From Burkholderiaceae bacterium (lineage in GTDB: Bacteria > Pseudomonadota > Gammaproteobacteria > Burkholderiales > Burkholderiaceae_E): 64,000 bases of DNA. Under the pieces are notes generated by a model. The model was not told where the DNA came from and made no database searches. It saw nothing but the letters and a program-made list of their open reading frames with translations. The DNA is taken from contig JAHBZV010000002.1 of assembly GCA_019635275.1 (NCBI GenBank), positions 124,001 through 188,000 on the forward strand. The letters are read 5' to 3'. How positions within the stretch are numbered: the stretch's first letter is position 1; each line of letters begins with the position of its first letter. Positions 56,555 to 64,000 of the stretch are shown here, one piece after another. The translations under genes and the position numbers were made by a program.

Positions 56555-56572
56555 TTGTCGTCCGTCCGACAA
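56555..56572. promoter_or_regulatory. Candidate Crp/Fnr-family operator
   Basis: TTGTCG-TCCGTC-CGACAA: perfect 6-bp arms with a 6-base spacer, the same geometry as CRP sites (TGTGA-N6-TCACA) but with TGTCG/CGACA halves. It lies in the 152 bp between livG and the divergent Crp/Fnr gene, 29 bp before the latter's start. Confidence 0.65.
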
Positions 56573-56600
56573 ACTCAGGGAAAACCGGGGGATCCTGCCG

Positions 56601-57275
56601 TTGAGCGCTTTCGACGACCTGCTCGGGCTGTCGCCGTGGATGCGCCAGCTTGACGCAACGCAACATGAACGCATGCGCCAGGATCTCGTCGAACGCCGCG
56701 TCGCCTGCGGGGGCTTCGTGTGCCGCAAGGGCGAACCGGTCGACCACTGGATCGGCGTCATCGAAGGCCTGGTCAAGATCAGCAGCGTGTCCGCGCGCGG
56801 CAAGGCGGTCACCTTCACCGGCATCGCACCGGGCGGCTGGTTCGGCGAGGGTTCGATGCTCAAGGACGAGCCGCGTCGCTACGACGCCGTCGCGCTGCGC
56901 GACAGCCGGATCGCCTGCCTGCCGCGCGCCACCTTCCAGTGGCTGCTCGACACCAGCATCGCGTTCAATCGCTACCTGTTGATCCAGCTGAACGAACGGC
57001 TCGGGCAGTTCATCGGAACGGTCGAGATCGACCGGTTGCTCGGCCCCGACGCGCGGGTGGCGCGCTGCCTGGCCCAGCTGTTCAATCCACTGCTCTATCC
57101 GGGGCTGGGCCGCAAGCTCGAGATCTCGCAAGGCGAGATCGGCTACCTCACCGGCCTGTCGCGCCAGCGGGTGAACCAGGCGCTGCGTCGCCTGGAGTCC
57201 GGCGAACTGCTGAAGGTCGACTACGGCGGCCTGACCGTCCTGTCGCTCGACGGGCTGCGCGAATTCGAGGGGTGA
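56601..57275 (+). CDS. Crp/Fnr-family transcriptional regulator
   Basis: 224 residues; the start is taken as TTG 56601 (LSAFDDLLGLSPW). The N-terminal cyclic-nucleotide-binding beta-roll holds GGWFGEGSMLKDEPRRYDAVAL; the C-terminal helix-turn-helix is ISQGEIGYLTGLSRQRVNQALRRL. The FNR iron-sulfur cysteine set is absent, so it is not a classical oxygen sensor. It is divergent from the liv operon with a fitting palindrome between, so it probably controls that operon and itself. The effector is unknown. Confidence 0.9.
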   Translation: MSAFDDLLGLSPWMRQLDATQHERMRQDLVERRVACGGFVCRKGEPVDHWIGVIEGLVKISSVSARGKAVTFTGIAPGGWFGEGSMLKDEPRRYDAVALRDSRIACLPRATFQWLLDTSIAFNRYLLIQLNERLGQFIGTVEIDRLLGPDARVARCLAQLFNPLLYPGLGRKLEISQGEIGYLTGLSRQRVNQALRRLESGELLKVDYGGLTVLSLDGLREFEG

Positions 57276-57315
57276 GCCGCCCTGCCGGCCCCCCGCGCGG
57301 GCGCCGGCTTCGGGG

Positions 57316-57969
57316 TCAGGCGGCGCCGCGCGGTTCAGCCAGTCGCGTGAGCACCACCTGCAATTCAGCGATCCCCGCCGGATGCGCGTGCCGCGGATAC
57401 GGCGGCCGCGGCCACTGCCAGCGCTCGGCCGGGAACAGTGCCCGCACCGCGTTGACATCGCAGTGGTAAGGCGGCCCTTCGATGCGTCCCTCGTGCCGGC
57501 CCTCGCGTTCGACCTGCACCGCCAGCAGCACCAGCGTGCCGCCCGGCCTCGCCCACGCGGCAAGGCGCTGCGCATAGGCGAACCACAGGTCGGGATGCAG
57601 CGCGCACAGGCAGGCCTGGTCCCAGATCGCGTCGAACGGCGCCGAGGGCTTCCAGTCGAGCAGGTCCGCCTGCACCACCTCGGCCGCGAGGCCCGCCTGC
57701 GCGAGCCGGGCGCGCGTGAGCTCGACCGCCGCCGGCGCGTAGTCGACCCCCACCGGATGCAGTCCGCCCGCCGCCAGTGCCAGCACCTCGTAGCCGGCGC
57801 CGCACCCCGGCACCAGCACGCGGGCGCCGGCCGGCAGCACGCCGCCGGCCACCAGCGGCGCGAGCGCCGGGTTGACCGCGCCGCGATCCCAGGGCGTGCG
57901 CTGCGACTCGAAGCGCTGCTGCCAGAATTCGAGCGTCGGGCCGCCGAAGGAGGAAGCGGGGCTGCTCAT
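57316..57969 (-). CDS. Thiopurine methyltransferase-like SAM-dependent methyltransferase
   Basis: 217 residues. N-terminal FWQQRFESQRTPWDRGAVNPAL and SAM motif I VLVPGCGAGYEVLALA, then DQACLCALHPDLW, match the TPMT family. It methylates a thiol, selenol or halide-like nucleophile; the natural substrate is unknown. It starts 7 bp after the dehydrogenase gene stop and is probably cotranscribed with it. Confidence 0.87.
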   Translation of the reverse strand: MSSPASSFGGPTLEFWQQRFESQRTPWDRGAVNPALAPLVAGGVLPAGARVLVPGCGAGYEVLALAAGGLHPVGVDYAPAAVELTRARLAQAGLAAEVVQADLLDWKPSAPFDAIWDQACLCALHPDLWFAYAQRLAAWARPGGTLVLLAVQVEREGRHEGRIEGPPYHCDVNAVRALFPAERWQWPRPPYPRHAHPAGIAELQVVLTRLAEPRGAA

Positions 57970-57976
57970 CCCGGCC

Positions 57977-58831
57977 TCACTTGTCGTAGCGGTAGAAGCC
58001 GCGGCCGGTCTTTCGGCCGAGCAGGCCGGCGTCGACCATCTCGCGCAGCAGCGGCGCGGGGCGGTACTTCGGGTCGTTGAAGCCCGCGTAGAGAACTTCC
58101 ATCACGGCCAGCTCGACGTCGAGCCCGATCAGGTCGCACAGCGCGAGCGGGCCGATCGGATGATTGCAGCCGAGCTTCATCCCGGCGTCGATCTCCTCGA
58201 CGCTCGCCAGCCCTTCCTGCAGCGCAAACACGGCCTCGTTGATCATCGGGCAGAGGATCCGGTTGACGACGAAGCCGGCGCTGTTCTTCACGCCGATCGG
58301 CGTCTTCCCGAGCCGCTGCGCGAGCTCGGTGACGGTCGCGACCGTCTCCTCCGACGTGCGCAGCCCGCGGATGATCTCGACCAGCGCCATCACCGGCACC
58401 GGGTTGAAGAAATGCATTCCGACGAGACGTTCGGGGTGGTGCGTCGCGGCCGCCAGCCGGGTAATCGAGATCGACGAGGTGTTGGTGGCGATGATGGCCG
58501 ACGGCCTGACGATTCCCTCGAGGTTCTTCAGGATCCGGACCTTGAGCTCCTCGTTTTCCGTCGCCGCCTCGATCACGAGGTCGACCGGCGCGAGGTCGTC
58601 GGCGCGCGTCGTCGCGCGGATCCGCGACAGGATCTCCTGCTTGCGCGCGTCGTCGATCGAGCCCTTCTTCACCAGCCGGTCGAGCGACCCCGACACGGTC
58701 TTGACGCCGCGCTCGAGCGCGGCGTCGCTGACGTCCTGCATCACGGCGTCGATGCCGGATGCGGCGCAGGCCTGGGCGATGCCGTTGCCCATCGTGCCCG
58801 CGCCGATGATCCCTACCGTCTGAATGGCCAT
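57977..58831 (-). CDS. 3-hydroxybutyryl-CoA (3-hydroxyacyl-CoA) dehydrogenase
   Basis: 284 residues. NAD motif GIIGAGTMGNGIAQ (6-19); the catalytic serine/histidine/glutamate region is NTSSISIT and GMHFFNPVPVMALVEII; the C-terminal domain ends GRKTGRGFYRYDK. It oxidises 3-hydroxyacyl-CoA to 3-oxoacyl-CoA, and could serve poly-hydroxybutyrate turnover, aromatic or fatty-acid breakdown. The gene stands alone apart from the methyltransferase gene. Confidence 0.94.
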   Translation of the reverse strand: MAIQTVGIIGAGTMGNGIAQACAASGIDAVMQDVSDAALERGVKTVSGSLDRLVKKGSIDDARKQEILSRIRATTRADDLAPVDLVIEAATENEELKVRILKNLEGIVRPSAIIATNTSSISITRLAAATHHPERLVGMHFFNPVPVMALVEIIRGLRTSEETVATVTELAQRLGKTPIGVKNSAGFVVNRILCPMINEAVFALQEGLASVEEIDAGMKLGCNHPIGPLALCDLIGLDVELAVMEVLYAGFNDPKYRPAPLLREMVDAGLLGRKTGRGFYRYDK

Positions 58832-58920
58832 GGCGGATGTCCTCGCAGCGTCGACGAAGCCCGCATTCTATCGGGCCGCCGCGCTGCGTCCGCCCGGCCG
58901 GCGCGGGCGAGGGCCGGGCT

Positions 58921-59070
58921 TCAGACCTCGGAGAGGATCACCGCGGCGCAGGTCGCGAGCAACACCGCCATCAGCGGCACCACGAGCGGGACGAACCGCA
59001 TCGACGAGCGCCGGGCCGGTGCATCGTTCGCCGGCGGTGCCGGCACGGAGGTTTCGGGCGAGCTGTCCAT
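58921..59070 (-). CDS. 49-residue single-span membrane protein
   Basis: ATG at 59070 with AGGAGG five bases upstream, TGA at 58921-58923. The peptide starts MDSSPETSVPAPPAND and has a basic stretch (ARRSSMR) before a hydrophobic helix LVVPLMAVLLATCAAVI (about 28-45). It follows ilvA by 21 bp on the same strand, so it is probably cotranscribed. I do not recognise a family. The strong ribosome site and the clear topology support it as a real gene. Confidence 0.6.
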   Translation of the reverse strand: MDSSPETSVPAPPANDAPARRSSMRFVPLVVPLMAVLLATCAAVILSEV

Positions 59071-59091
59071 GGACGCCTCCTGACGAGGGCC

Positions 59092-60291
59092 TCAGCCGGT
59101 GCGGGCGGCGAATCCGGCTTCGGCCAAACGTGCGAGCAGCGCTGCCACGTGCCCGGCGCCGCGTGTCTGGACGACGATCTCGACCTCGACGCGCTGCGCG
59201 CCGATGCTTCCGAACGCCCGCTCGTGGCGGATCTGCTCGATGTTCGCGTGTTCGTCGGCCAGCAGCGTCGTGACTTGCGCCAGTGCGCCCGGTACGTCGC
59301 GGAGGTCGACGAAGAGCCGCGCGAGCCGCCCCGACCGGACCATGCCGCGCTCGATGATCGACGCGAGCAGCAGCGGTTCGATGTTGCCGCCGGACAGCAC
59401 CAGCCCGACCCGTTGGCCGCGGAAGCGCTCCGGGTGGCGCAACAGTGCCGCGAGCGGCGCGGCGCCCGCCCCTTCGGCAACGGTCTTCTCGATCTCGAGC
59501 AGCATCAGCACCGCCTGCTCGATGTCGCCTTCGTCGACCAGCAGCACCTCGTCGACGCACTGCCGGATGATCGGCAGCGTGCGCTCGCCGAGACGGTCGA
59601 CGGCGATGCCCTCGGCGATCGAGCTCGCGCCGAGCGGGTGGCGCTCGCCGGTCAGCGCGTCGCGGACCAGCGCGAAACGCTCGACCTCGACGCCCGTCAC
59701 CCGGATCCCGGGCCTCAGGTGCTTCGCCGCGATGGCGACCCCGGCAACGAGGCCGCCGCCACCGACCGGCACCACCAGGTGCTCGAGTCCCGGCTGCGCG
59801 GCCAGCATCTCCACGGCGACCGTGCCCTGGCCCGCGATCACTGCATCGTCGTCGAACGGATCGATCATCGTCAGGCCGCGTGCGGCCGACAGCGCCAGCC
59901 CGTGCGTGCGCGCCTCGTCGAAGCGCTCACCGTGCAGCACCACCTCGGCGCCGAAGGCGCGTGTGCGCTCGACCTTCACCGACGGCGTGAAGCGCGGCAT
60001 CACGATCGTCGCCGGGACGCCGAGCCGGCGGGCGTGCCAGGCGACGCCCTGCGCGTGATTGCCCGCCGAGACCGCGACGACCCCGCGCGCCCGCTGGCCG
60101 GCATCGAGCAGCACGAGCCGGTTCAGCGCCCCGCGCTCCTTGAAGGACGCCGTGAACTGCAGGTTCTCGAACTTCAGGAACACCTCGGCGCCGGTGATCT
60201 CCGACAGCGTGCGAGACGCAAGGCAGGGGGTGTCCTGCACCTGCCCGACGAGACGCCGGGCAGCCGCGTCGACGTCGGCGAATTCGATCAT
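59092..60291 (-). CDS. ilvA: Threonine ammonia-lyase with ACT domain
   Basis: 399 residues from ATG 60291. PLP lysine K51 in FTASFKERGALN, the phosphate-binding GGGGLVAG loop and SAGNHAQGVAWHA are present; a single ACT domain (about 325-399: LARLFVDLRDVPGALAQVTTLL) follows. Shorter than classical IlvA with two ACT-like domains, it is of the catabolic/short type. It converts threonine to 2-oxobutyrate and ammonia. No clear ribosome site precedes the ATG; the 184 bp upstream, shared with the divergent DUF2189 gene, show no obvious attenuator. Confidence 0.92.
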   Translation of the reverse strand: MIEFADVDAAARRLVGQVQDTPCLASRTLSEITGAEVFLKFENLQFTASFKERGALNRLVLLDAGQRARGVVAVSAGNHAQGVAWHARRLGVPATIVMPRFTPSVKVERTRAFGAEVVLHGERFDEARTHGLALSAARGLTMIDPFDDDAVIAGQGTVAVEMLAAQPGLEHLVVPVGGGGLVAGVAIAAKHLRPGIRVTGVEVERFALVRDALTGERHPLGASSIAEGIAVDRLGERTLPIIRQCVDEVLLVDEGDIEQAVLMLLEIEKTVAEGAGAAPLAALLRHPERFRGQRVGLVLSGGNIEPLLLASIIERGMVRSGRLARLFVDLRDVPGALAQVTTLLADEHANIEQIRHERAFGSIGAQRVEVEIVVQTRGAGHVAALLARLAEAGFAARTG

Positions 60292-60475
60292 CGCGAAGTC
60301 GTCGCGGGTCGCGACGGCCGCGCCCGGATCGGGCGGGCACGGGCAGGATCGAGCGCGTCCGGATGATTCATGCAAATACGATTTCCCCTGGCCGGCAGGC
60401 GCGGTGGGCGGCCGGGCGTCGCGGAACCCGGCACCCGACGGCATAATGCGCCGCACCGACCCGAGGCGACAACCA

Positions 60476-61264
60476 ATGAGCACTGCCGTCACCCCGCCAA
60501 CGCGTCCTGGCCCGCCCCCGATCGCCGCGATGGTGCCTCTGTCGGCGCCAAGGCGCTGGCTCGCGCTGGGTTGGGACGACCTGCGTGCGACGAAATTCCG
60601 CGGACTGTTCTACGGACTGCTGTTCGCATTGATGGGCACCGCGATCCGCAGCATCTACGAAACGCAGTGGCAACTCACGATGGGGCTGACCGCGGGCTTC
60701 TTCCTGCTCGGCCCGTTCGTCTGCACGGGCCTGTACGAACTCTCGCGACAGCGGGAACGCGGCGAGCCCGTGAGCCTGGCGAAGTCGCTGGTCTGCTGGC
60801 GGCGCAACCTCGGCGCGATCGCGTTCTTCGCCGCGATCCTCACCTTCGCGATGATCGTCTGGGCGCGCGTGTCGGTGGTGCTGTTCGCGCTCGCCTCGAC
60901 CACCGAGTTCCCGACCATGCGCGGCATGTTCGCCCAGATCGTTTCGCCGGAGAACTTCGAGTTCGTGGCGCTGTGGGCGGCGGTCGGCTTCGTCTTCGCG
61001 TCGCTGGTGTTCGCGATCTCGGTGGTGTCGGTGCCGCTGATGCTCGATCGCCGCACCGACACGATGATGGCCGTCTTTTCCAGTGCGCGTGCGCTGGCCA
61101 CGCATCCGGGCCCCGTCTACCTCTGGGCGCTGATGATCGTCGTGCTGATCGGCGCGAGCCTCGTCCTGTGGCTCGGCCTGCTGGTCGTCACGGCCCCGCT
61201 GGTGGGCCACGCCACCTGGCACGCCTACCGGTCGCTGATCGGCGACGCCGCCGCCGGCGGCTGA
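60476..61264 (+). CDS. DUF2189 integral membrane protein
   Basis: 262 residues with about six membrane segments. The family pattern GWDDLRATKFRGLFYGLLFALMG and LGPFVCTGLYELSRQRERGEPVSL is clear. Function is unknown; members often sit near respiratory genes, which is not the case here. The 3' end, including the stop, is part of a 20-bp direct repeat. Confidence 0.85.
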   Translation: MSTAVTPPTRPGPPPIAAMVPLSAPRRWLALGWDDLRATKFRGLFYGLLFALMGTAIRSIYETQWQLTMGLTAGFFLLGPFVCTGLYELSRQRERGEPVSLAKSLVCWRRNLGAIAFFAAILTFAMIVWARVSVVLFALASTTEFPTMRGMFAQIVSPENFEFVALWAAVGFVFASLVFAISVVSVPLMLDRRTDTMMAVFSSARALATHPGPVYLWALMIVVLIGASLVLWLGLLVVTAPLVGHATWHAYRSLIGDAAAGG

Positions 61265-61284
61265 GCGACGCCGCCGCCGGCGGC
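61242..61284 (+). repeat. 20-bp direct repeat spanning the DUF2189 stop
   Basis: GCGACGCCGCCGCCGGCGGC occurs at 61242-61261 and again at 61265-61284, period 23. Each copy holds the palindrome GCCGCCGGCGGC, so it can form a hairpin. The stop codon lies between the two copies. Confidence 0.7.
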
Positions 61285-61436
61285 CGATGGGGCAGCGCCC
61301 GACGCGCCGGCGCAGCTTCGACCCGACGCGTCGGCCCTCGCCTGCAAGTTCGCACTGTGCCGGACGACTGTTCGACGCGCGCACCGACGTGCGGCGTGCT
61401 ATTTTTTCGGACAGCAATCGCCCATCGGGGCCGCGC

Positions 61437-62387
61437 ATGCGACGAGTGCCGCTCTACAGCAGTTCCGATCGATCCCGGCTTCCCGGGTCGACCGCCCGAG
61501 CGCCCGTGCCCGCCGCGCCGCCGGATGCCTCGCGCCGCAACGCGCCGACGGCTGCGCCCGACGCGCCGGCGCCGGCGGGCTGGCATCGCAGGCTCGCCGG
61601 AGCCGTCGCACGCCGCCGGCGCGTGCTGATCGGAAGTGCGGTGCTGGTCGGCGCGGCGCTCGTCGCGCTGCAGATGTTCGCCGCCCGCTGGCCCTCGCCG
61701 CTCACCCAGGAAGATATCGACGCCGCGGTGCTGCATTCGCTGCAGACGGCGGCGCTGCCGTCGCCGGCAGCGCGAGCCTACGAGATCATCCGGCCGGCCG
61801 TCGTGCGCGTGCGCGCGCTCGAGGCGGAGAAGCCCGGCCACCCCGATGTCGAGCGCAGCGTCGGCACCGGCGTAGTCATCGTCGACACCGGCACGATCCT
61901 GACGAACTTTCACGTGGTCGTCGGCGCGCCGCGCCTTCGGGTCGAGTTCGCCGACGGGCTGGAGGCCGACGCGTCGATCATCGGGCTCGAGCCCGAACAG
62001 GACCTCGCCGTGCTGAAGGCGAAGTCGATCCCCGACGACCTCGTCGCGGCGACGATGCGCTCGACGCGCGACCTCGCGGTCGGCGACCGCGTAGTGGCGG
62101 TCGGGTTCCCGTTCGGCATCGGTCCGAGTGCGAGCGCGGGCATCGTCTCCGGCTTGCGCCGCGAGTTCCGCTCGCCCGAGGGAGAGCGGTTGCTCACCAA
62201 CCTGATCCAGTTCGACGCCGCGGCCAATCCGGGGAACTCCGGAGGGCCGCTGGTGACCGCCGACGGCGAAGTGATCGGCATCGTCACCGCGATCATGAAC
62301 CCGACCGACCAGCGCGTCTTCATCGGCATCGGCTTCGCGGTGCCGATCGAGACCGCTGCCGGCTCGGTCGGCATGTCGCCGTTCTGA
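61437..62387 (+). CDS. Membrane-anchored HtrA-like trypsin-fold protease without PDZ domain
   Basis: 316 residues from ATG 61437; a start 150 bases earlier is in frame but unsupported. A basic/proline-rich N-terminus precedes one membrane helix (about 63-80: VLIGSAVLVGAALVALQM). The trypsin-like domain carries the triad H159 (LTNFHVV), D189 (EQDLAVLK) and S268 (NPGNSGGPL). It stops without a PDZ domain, unlike DegP/DegS. It lies 33 bp before moxR and probably acts in the periplasm with that system. Confidence 0.88.
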   Translation: MRRVPLYSSSDRSRLPGSTARAPVPAAPPDASRRNAPTAAPDAPAPAGWHRRLAGAVARRRRVLIGSAVLVGAALVALQMFAARWPSPLTQEDIDAAVLHSLQTAALPSPAARAYEIIRPAVVRVRALEAEKPGHPDVERSVGTGVVIVDTGTILTNFHVVVGAPRLRVEFADGLEADASIIGLEPEQDLAVLKAKSIPDDLVAATMRSTRDLAVGDRVVAVGFPFGIGPSASAGIVSGLRREFRSPEGERLLTNLIQFDAAANPGNSGGPLVTADGEVIGIVTAIMNPTDQRVFIGIGFAVPIETAAGSVGMSPF

Positions 62388-62420
62388 CCCGCACCGCAAC
62401 CGACCCACGGACGCCCGCTC

Positions 62421-63437
62421 ATGAGCAACCCGATCGAAGGCGCCACCGACGTCGCTGCGCTGATGCAGCGCGTCCTCTACGAGGTCAAGCGCGTCGTCGT
62501 CGGCCAGGACCGCTTCCTCGAACGCGTGCTGGTCGCGATCCTGGCGCAGGGGCACCTGCTGGTCGAGGGCGTGCCGGGCCTGGCCAAGACGCTCACCGTG
62601 AAGACGCTGGCGCGCACGATCCGCGGCACGTTCCGGCGCATCCAGTTCACGCCCGACCTGGTGCCGGCCGACCTGGTCGGCACGCGCATCTACAACCAGA
62701 AGACCGGCGAGTTCGCGACCTCGCTCGGCCCGGTCTTCACGAACCTGCTGCTGGCCGACGAGATCAACCGCGCTCCCGCGAAGGTGCAGAGCGCGCTGCT
62801 CGAGGTGATGCAGGAGCGCCAGGTCACGATTGCCGGCGAGACCTACGAAGTCCCCGAGCCGTTCCTGGTCATGGCGACCCAGAACCCGATCGAGACCGAG
62901 GGCACCTACCCGCTGCCCGAAGCGCAGGTCGACCGCTTCATGATGAAGGTGCTGGTCGGCTATCCGTCCGAGGAGGAGGAGTTCGTCATCGTCGAGCGCG
63001 TCACCGGGCCGGCGACGGCGGTCGCGGCGGTCGCGACCACCGAGCAACTCGGGGCGCTGCAGCGCGAGTGCCGTACGGTCTACGTCGACCCGTCGCTCAC
63101 GCAGTACGCGGTGAGGCTCGTCACGGCCACCCGCGAGCCGGCGCGCTGCGGCCTCGCCGACCTCTCGCGCTTCGTCACCTTCGGCGCCAGCCCGCGGGCG
63201 ACCATCCACCTGATCGAGGGCGCGCGTGCACTGGCCTGCCTGCGCGGCAGGCGCTACGCGCTGCCCGAGGACGTCATCGACCTGGTGCCCGACGTGCTGC
63301 GGCACCGGCTGGTGCTGTCCTACGAGGCGCTGGCCGAGTCGGTGAGCGCAGACCGGATCGTCCACCGGATCATGGAAGCGGTGCCCGCCCCGGAGCAGCC
63401 GCTGCAGGCCCATGTCGAGCGCGCCGCGAACGGCTGA
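62421..63437 (+). CDS. MoxR-family AAA ATPase
   Basis: 338 residues. Walker A GVPGLAKT, Walker B LLADEINRAP, sensor region MATQNPIETEGTYPLPEAQ and C-terminal lid. MoxR proteins are chaperone-like ATPases that insert metal cofactors or mature complexes and are usually encoded next to a DUF58/vWA protein, as here. The DUF58 gene overlaps its end by 26 bp. Confidence 0.94.
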   Translation: MSNPIEGATDVAALMQRVLYEVKRVVVGQDRFLERVLVAILAQGHLLVEGVPGLAKTLTVKTLARTIRGTFRRIQFTPDLVPADLVGTRIYNQKTGEFATSLGPVFTNLLLADEINRAPAKVQSALLEVMQERQVTIAGETYEVPEPFLVMATQNPIETEGTYPLPEAQVDRFMMKVLVGYPSEEEEFVIVERVTGPATAVAAVATTEQLGALQRECRTVYVDPSLTQYAVRLVTATREPARCGLADLSRFVTFGASPRATIHLIEGARALACLRGRRYALPEDVIDLVPDVLRHRLVLSYEALAESVSADRIVHRIMEAVPAPEQPLQAHVERAANG

Positions 63438-64000
63438 AGCGGGCGGGGCCGAGGCGGTCCTGCGCCGGCTCGAGTGGACCGTGCTGCGCCGGCTCGACGG
63501 GCTGCTGCAGGGCGACTATCGCACGCTGTTCCGCGGTACGGGGCTCGACCTCGCCGACCTGCGCGAGTACCAGCACGACGACGACGTGCGCTACATCGAC
63601 TGGAACGTGACGGCGCGGCTGCAGACACCGTACGTGCGCGAGTACACCGAGGCGCGCGAGCTGGCCGCGTGGATGCTGCTCGACCTGAGCGGCTCGGTCG
63701 ACTTCGGCTCCGACCGGGTCACCAAGCAGTCGGTCGCGCGCGACTTCACCGCGGTGCTCGCACGGCTGCTCGCCCGGCACGGCAATCGCGTCGGCGCGAT
63801 CCTCTACGGTGCCGAAGTCGAGGCCGTGATGCCGGCGCGCAGTGGCCGCATGCAGGTCCTGCAGATCCTGCACCGGATCGCGACGCGACCGCCGCCGCCC
63901 CGCTCGGCGGGCACCGACCTGCGCACGCTGCTCGCCGCGGCCCACGAGGTGATGGCCCGGCGTTCGCTGGTGTTCGTCGTCTCCGACTTCCTCAGCGCGC
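63412..64000 (+). CDS. DUF58 (vWA-like) protein, 5' part
   Basis: Open from ATG 63412 to the window edge (196 codons, incomplete). The frame differs from moxR and overlaps it by 26 bp. The DUF58 hallmark GTGLDLADLREYQHDDDVRYIDWN (split at residues 45-68) is followed by the MIDAS-like DLSGSVDFGS of a vWA domain. It is the usual partner of MoxR; the rest of the operon (often vWA and TPR genes) lies outside the window. Confidence 0.9.
   Translation, partial: MSSAPRTAEAGGAEAVLRRLEWTVLRRLDGLLQGDYRTLFRGTGLDLADLREYQHDDDVRYIDWNVTARLQTPYVREYTEARELAAWMLLDLSGSVDFGSDRVTKQSVARDFTAVLARLLARHGNRVGAILYGAEVEAVMPARSGRMQVLQILHRIATRPPPPRSAGTDLRTLLAAAHEVMARRSLVFVVSDFLSA

Noticed and set aside
53699-56863. Apparent 1054-codon fusion of the acyl-CoA synthetase with upstream sequence
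   Set aside because: The extra N-terminal part is an alternative frame of livG; the synthetase begins at ATG 55657 directly at the livG stop.
60292-60475. Attenuator with Thr/Ile-rich leader peptide before ilvA
   Set aside because: Upstream frames show no run of isoleucine, threonine or valine codons and no hairpin/T-run pair.

Overview
The window is a very GC-rich bacterial chromosome segment with tightly packed genes. The block xthA/pyrE/gatBAC/mreBCD/mrdA/rodA, the LiuR-type leucine catabolism cluster with aceK inside it, and the liv-type ABC clusters that carry acyl-CoA ligases all point to a betaproteobacterium, most likely of the order Burkholderiales. That placement is inference from gene content and order. 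No rRNA, tRNA or CRISPR was seen.

Layout. 1-321 is the 3' end of a YitT-family membrane protein gene. 275-7616 (minus) runs xthA, denD-like, ilvD-like, TRAP transporter dctP-dctQ-dctM and a 3-hydroxyisobutyrate-dehydrogenase-like gene, and reads as a sugar-acid uptake and oxidation operon downstream of a DNA repair gene. pyrE diverges at 7653. 8409-12191 (minus) is gatC-gatA-lipoprotein-gatB, the tRNA amidotransferase operon with a small lipoprotein gene inserted. 12426-17970 (plus) is the rod-shape operon mreB-mreC-mreD-mrdA-rodA. A quinone oxidoreductase and a divergent deaminase-like gene follow.

19951-22150 is an accessory island of about 2.2 kb. It holds an IS110-family (IS1111 group) element bounded by perfect 14-bp inverted repeats. 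The element lies between roughly 100-bp inverted arms and next to two large related palindromes. 22213-27526 (plus) is a five-gene operon: a ThDP enzyme with an altered cofactor motif, a BASS transporter, an epimerase, a short-chain dehydrogenase and a DUF364 protein. I cannot assign it to a known pathway, and it is the best candidate for something undescribed. It ends in a strong intrinsic terminator placed 44 bp before a SMUG1-type uracil-DNA glycosylase gene.

28546-45216 is dominated by leucine/isovalerate catabolism: liuR with two near-identical operators, a thioesterase, liuA, aceK, a thiolase, short accessory genes, a second acyl-CoA dehydrogenase and a GST; then (after a divergent DUF2279 gene and a TetR regulator) liuB-liuC-liuD-liuE. 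Together these turn isovaleryl-CoA into acetoacetate and acetyl-CoA. AceK sets flux between the TCA cycle and the glyoxylate shunt. A DUF1289 protein and an MBL-fold hydrolase follow.

45286-47209 holds a divergent hexapeptide-repeat protein and a diguanylate cyclase. 47229-56448 (minus) is a long operon: livG, acyl-CoA synthetase, livH, livM, livK, livF, a PaaK-like ligase and a crotonase. It diverges from a Crp/Fnr regulator with a CRP-spaced palindrome between them, and probably imports and CoA-activates an organic acid. The right end carries a methyltransferase, 3-hydroxyacyl-CoA dehydrogenase, a 49-residue membrane protein, ilvA, a DUF2189 membrane protein, and a protease/MoxR/DUF58 operon cut by the window edge. 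Stretches over 300 bp without a gene occur only at 19930-20401 and 21434-22212, and both are described as IS or repeat DNA.
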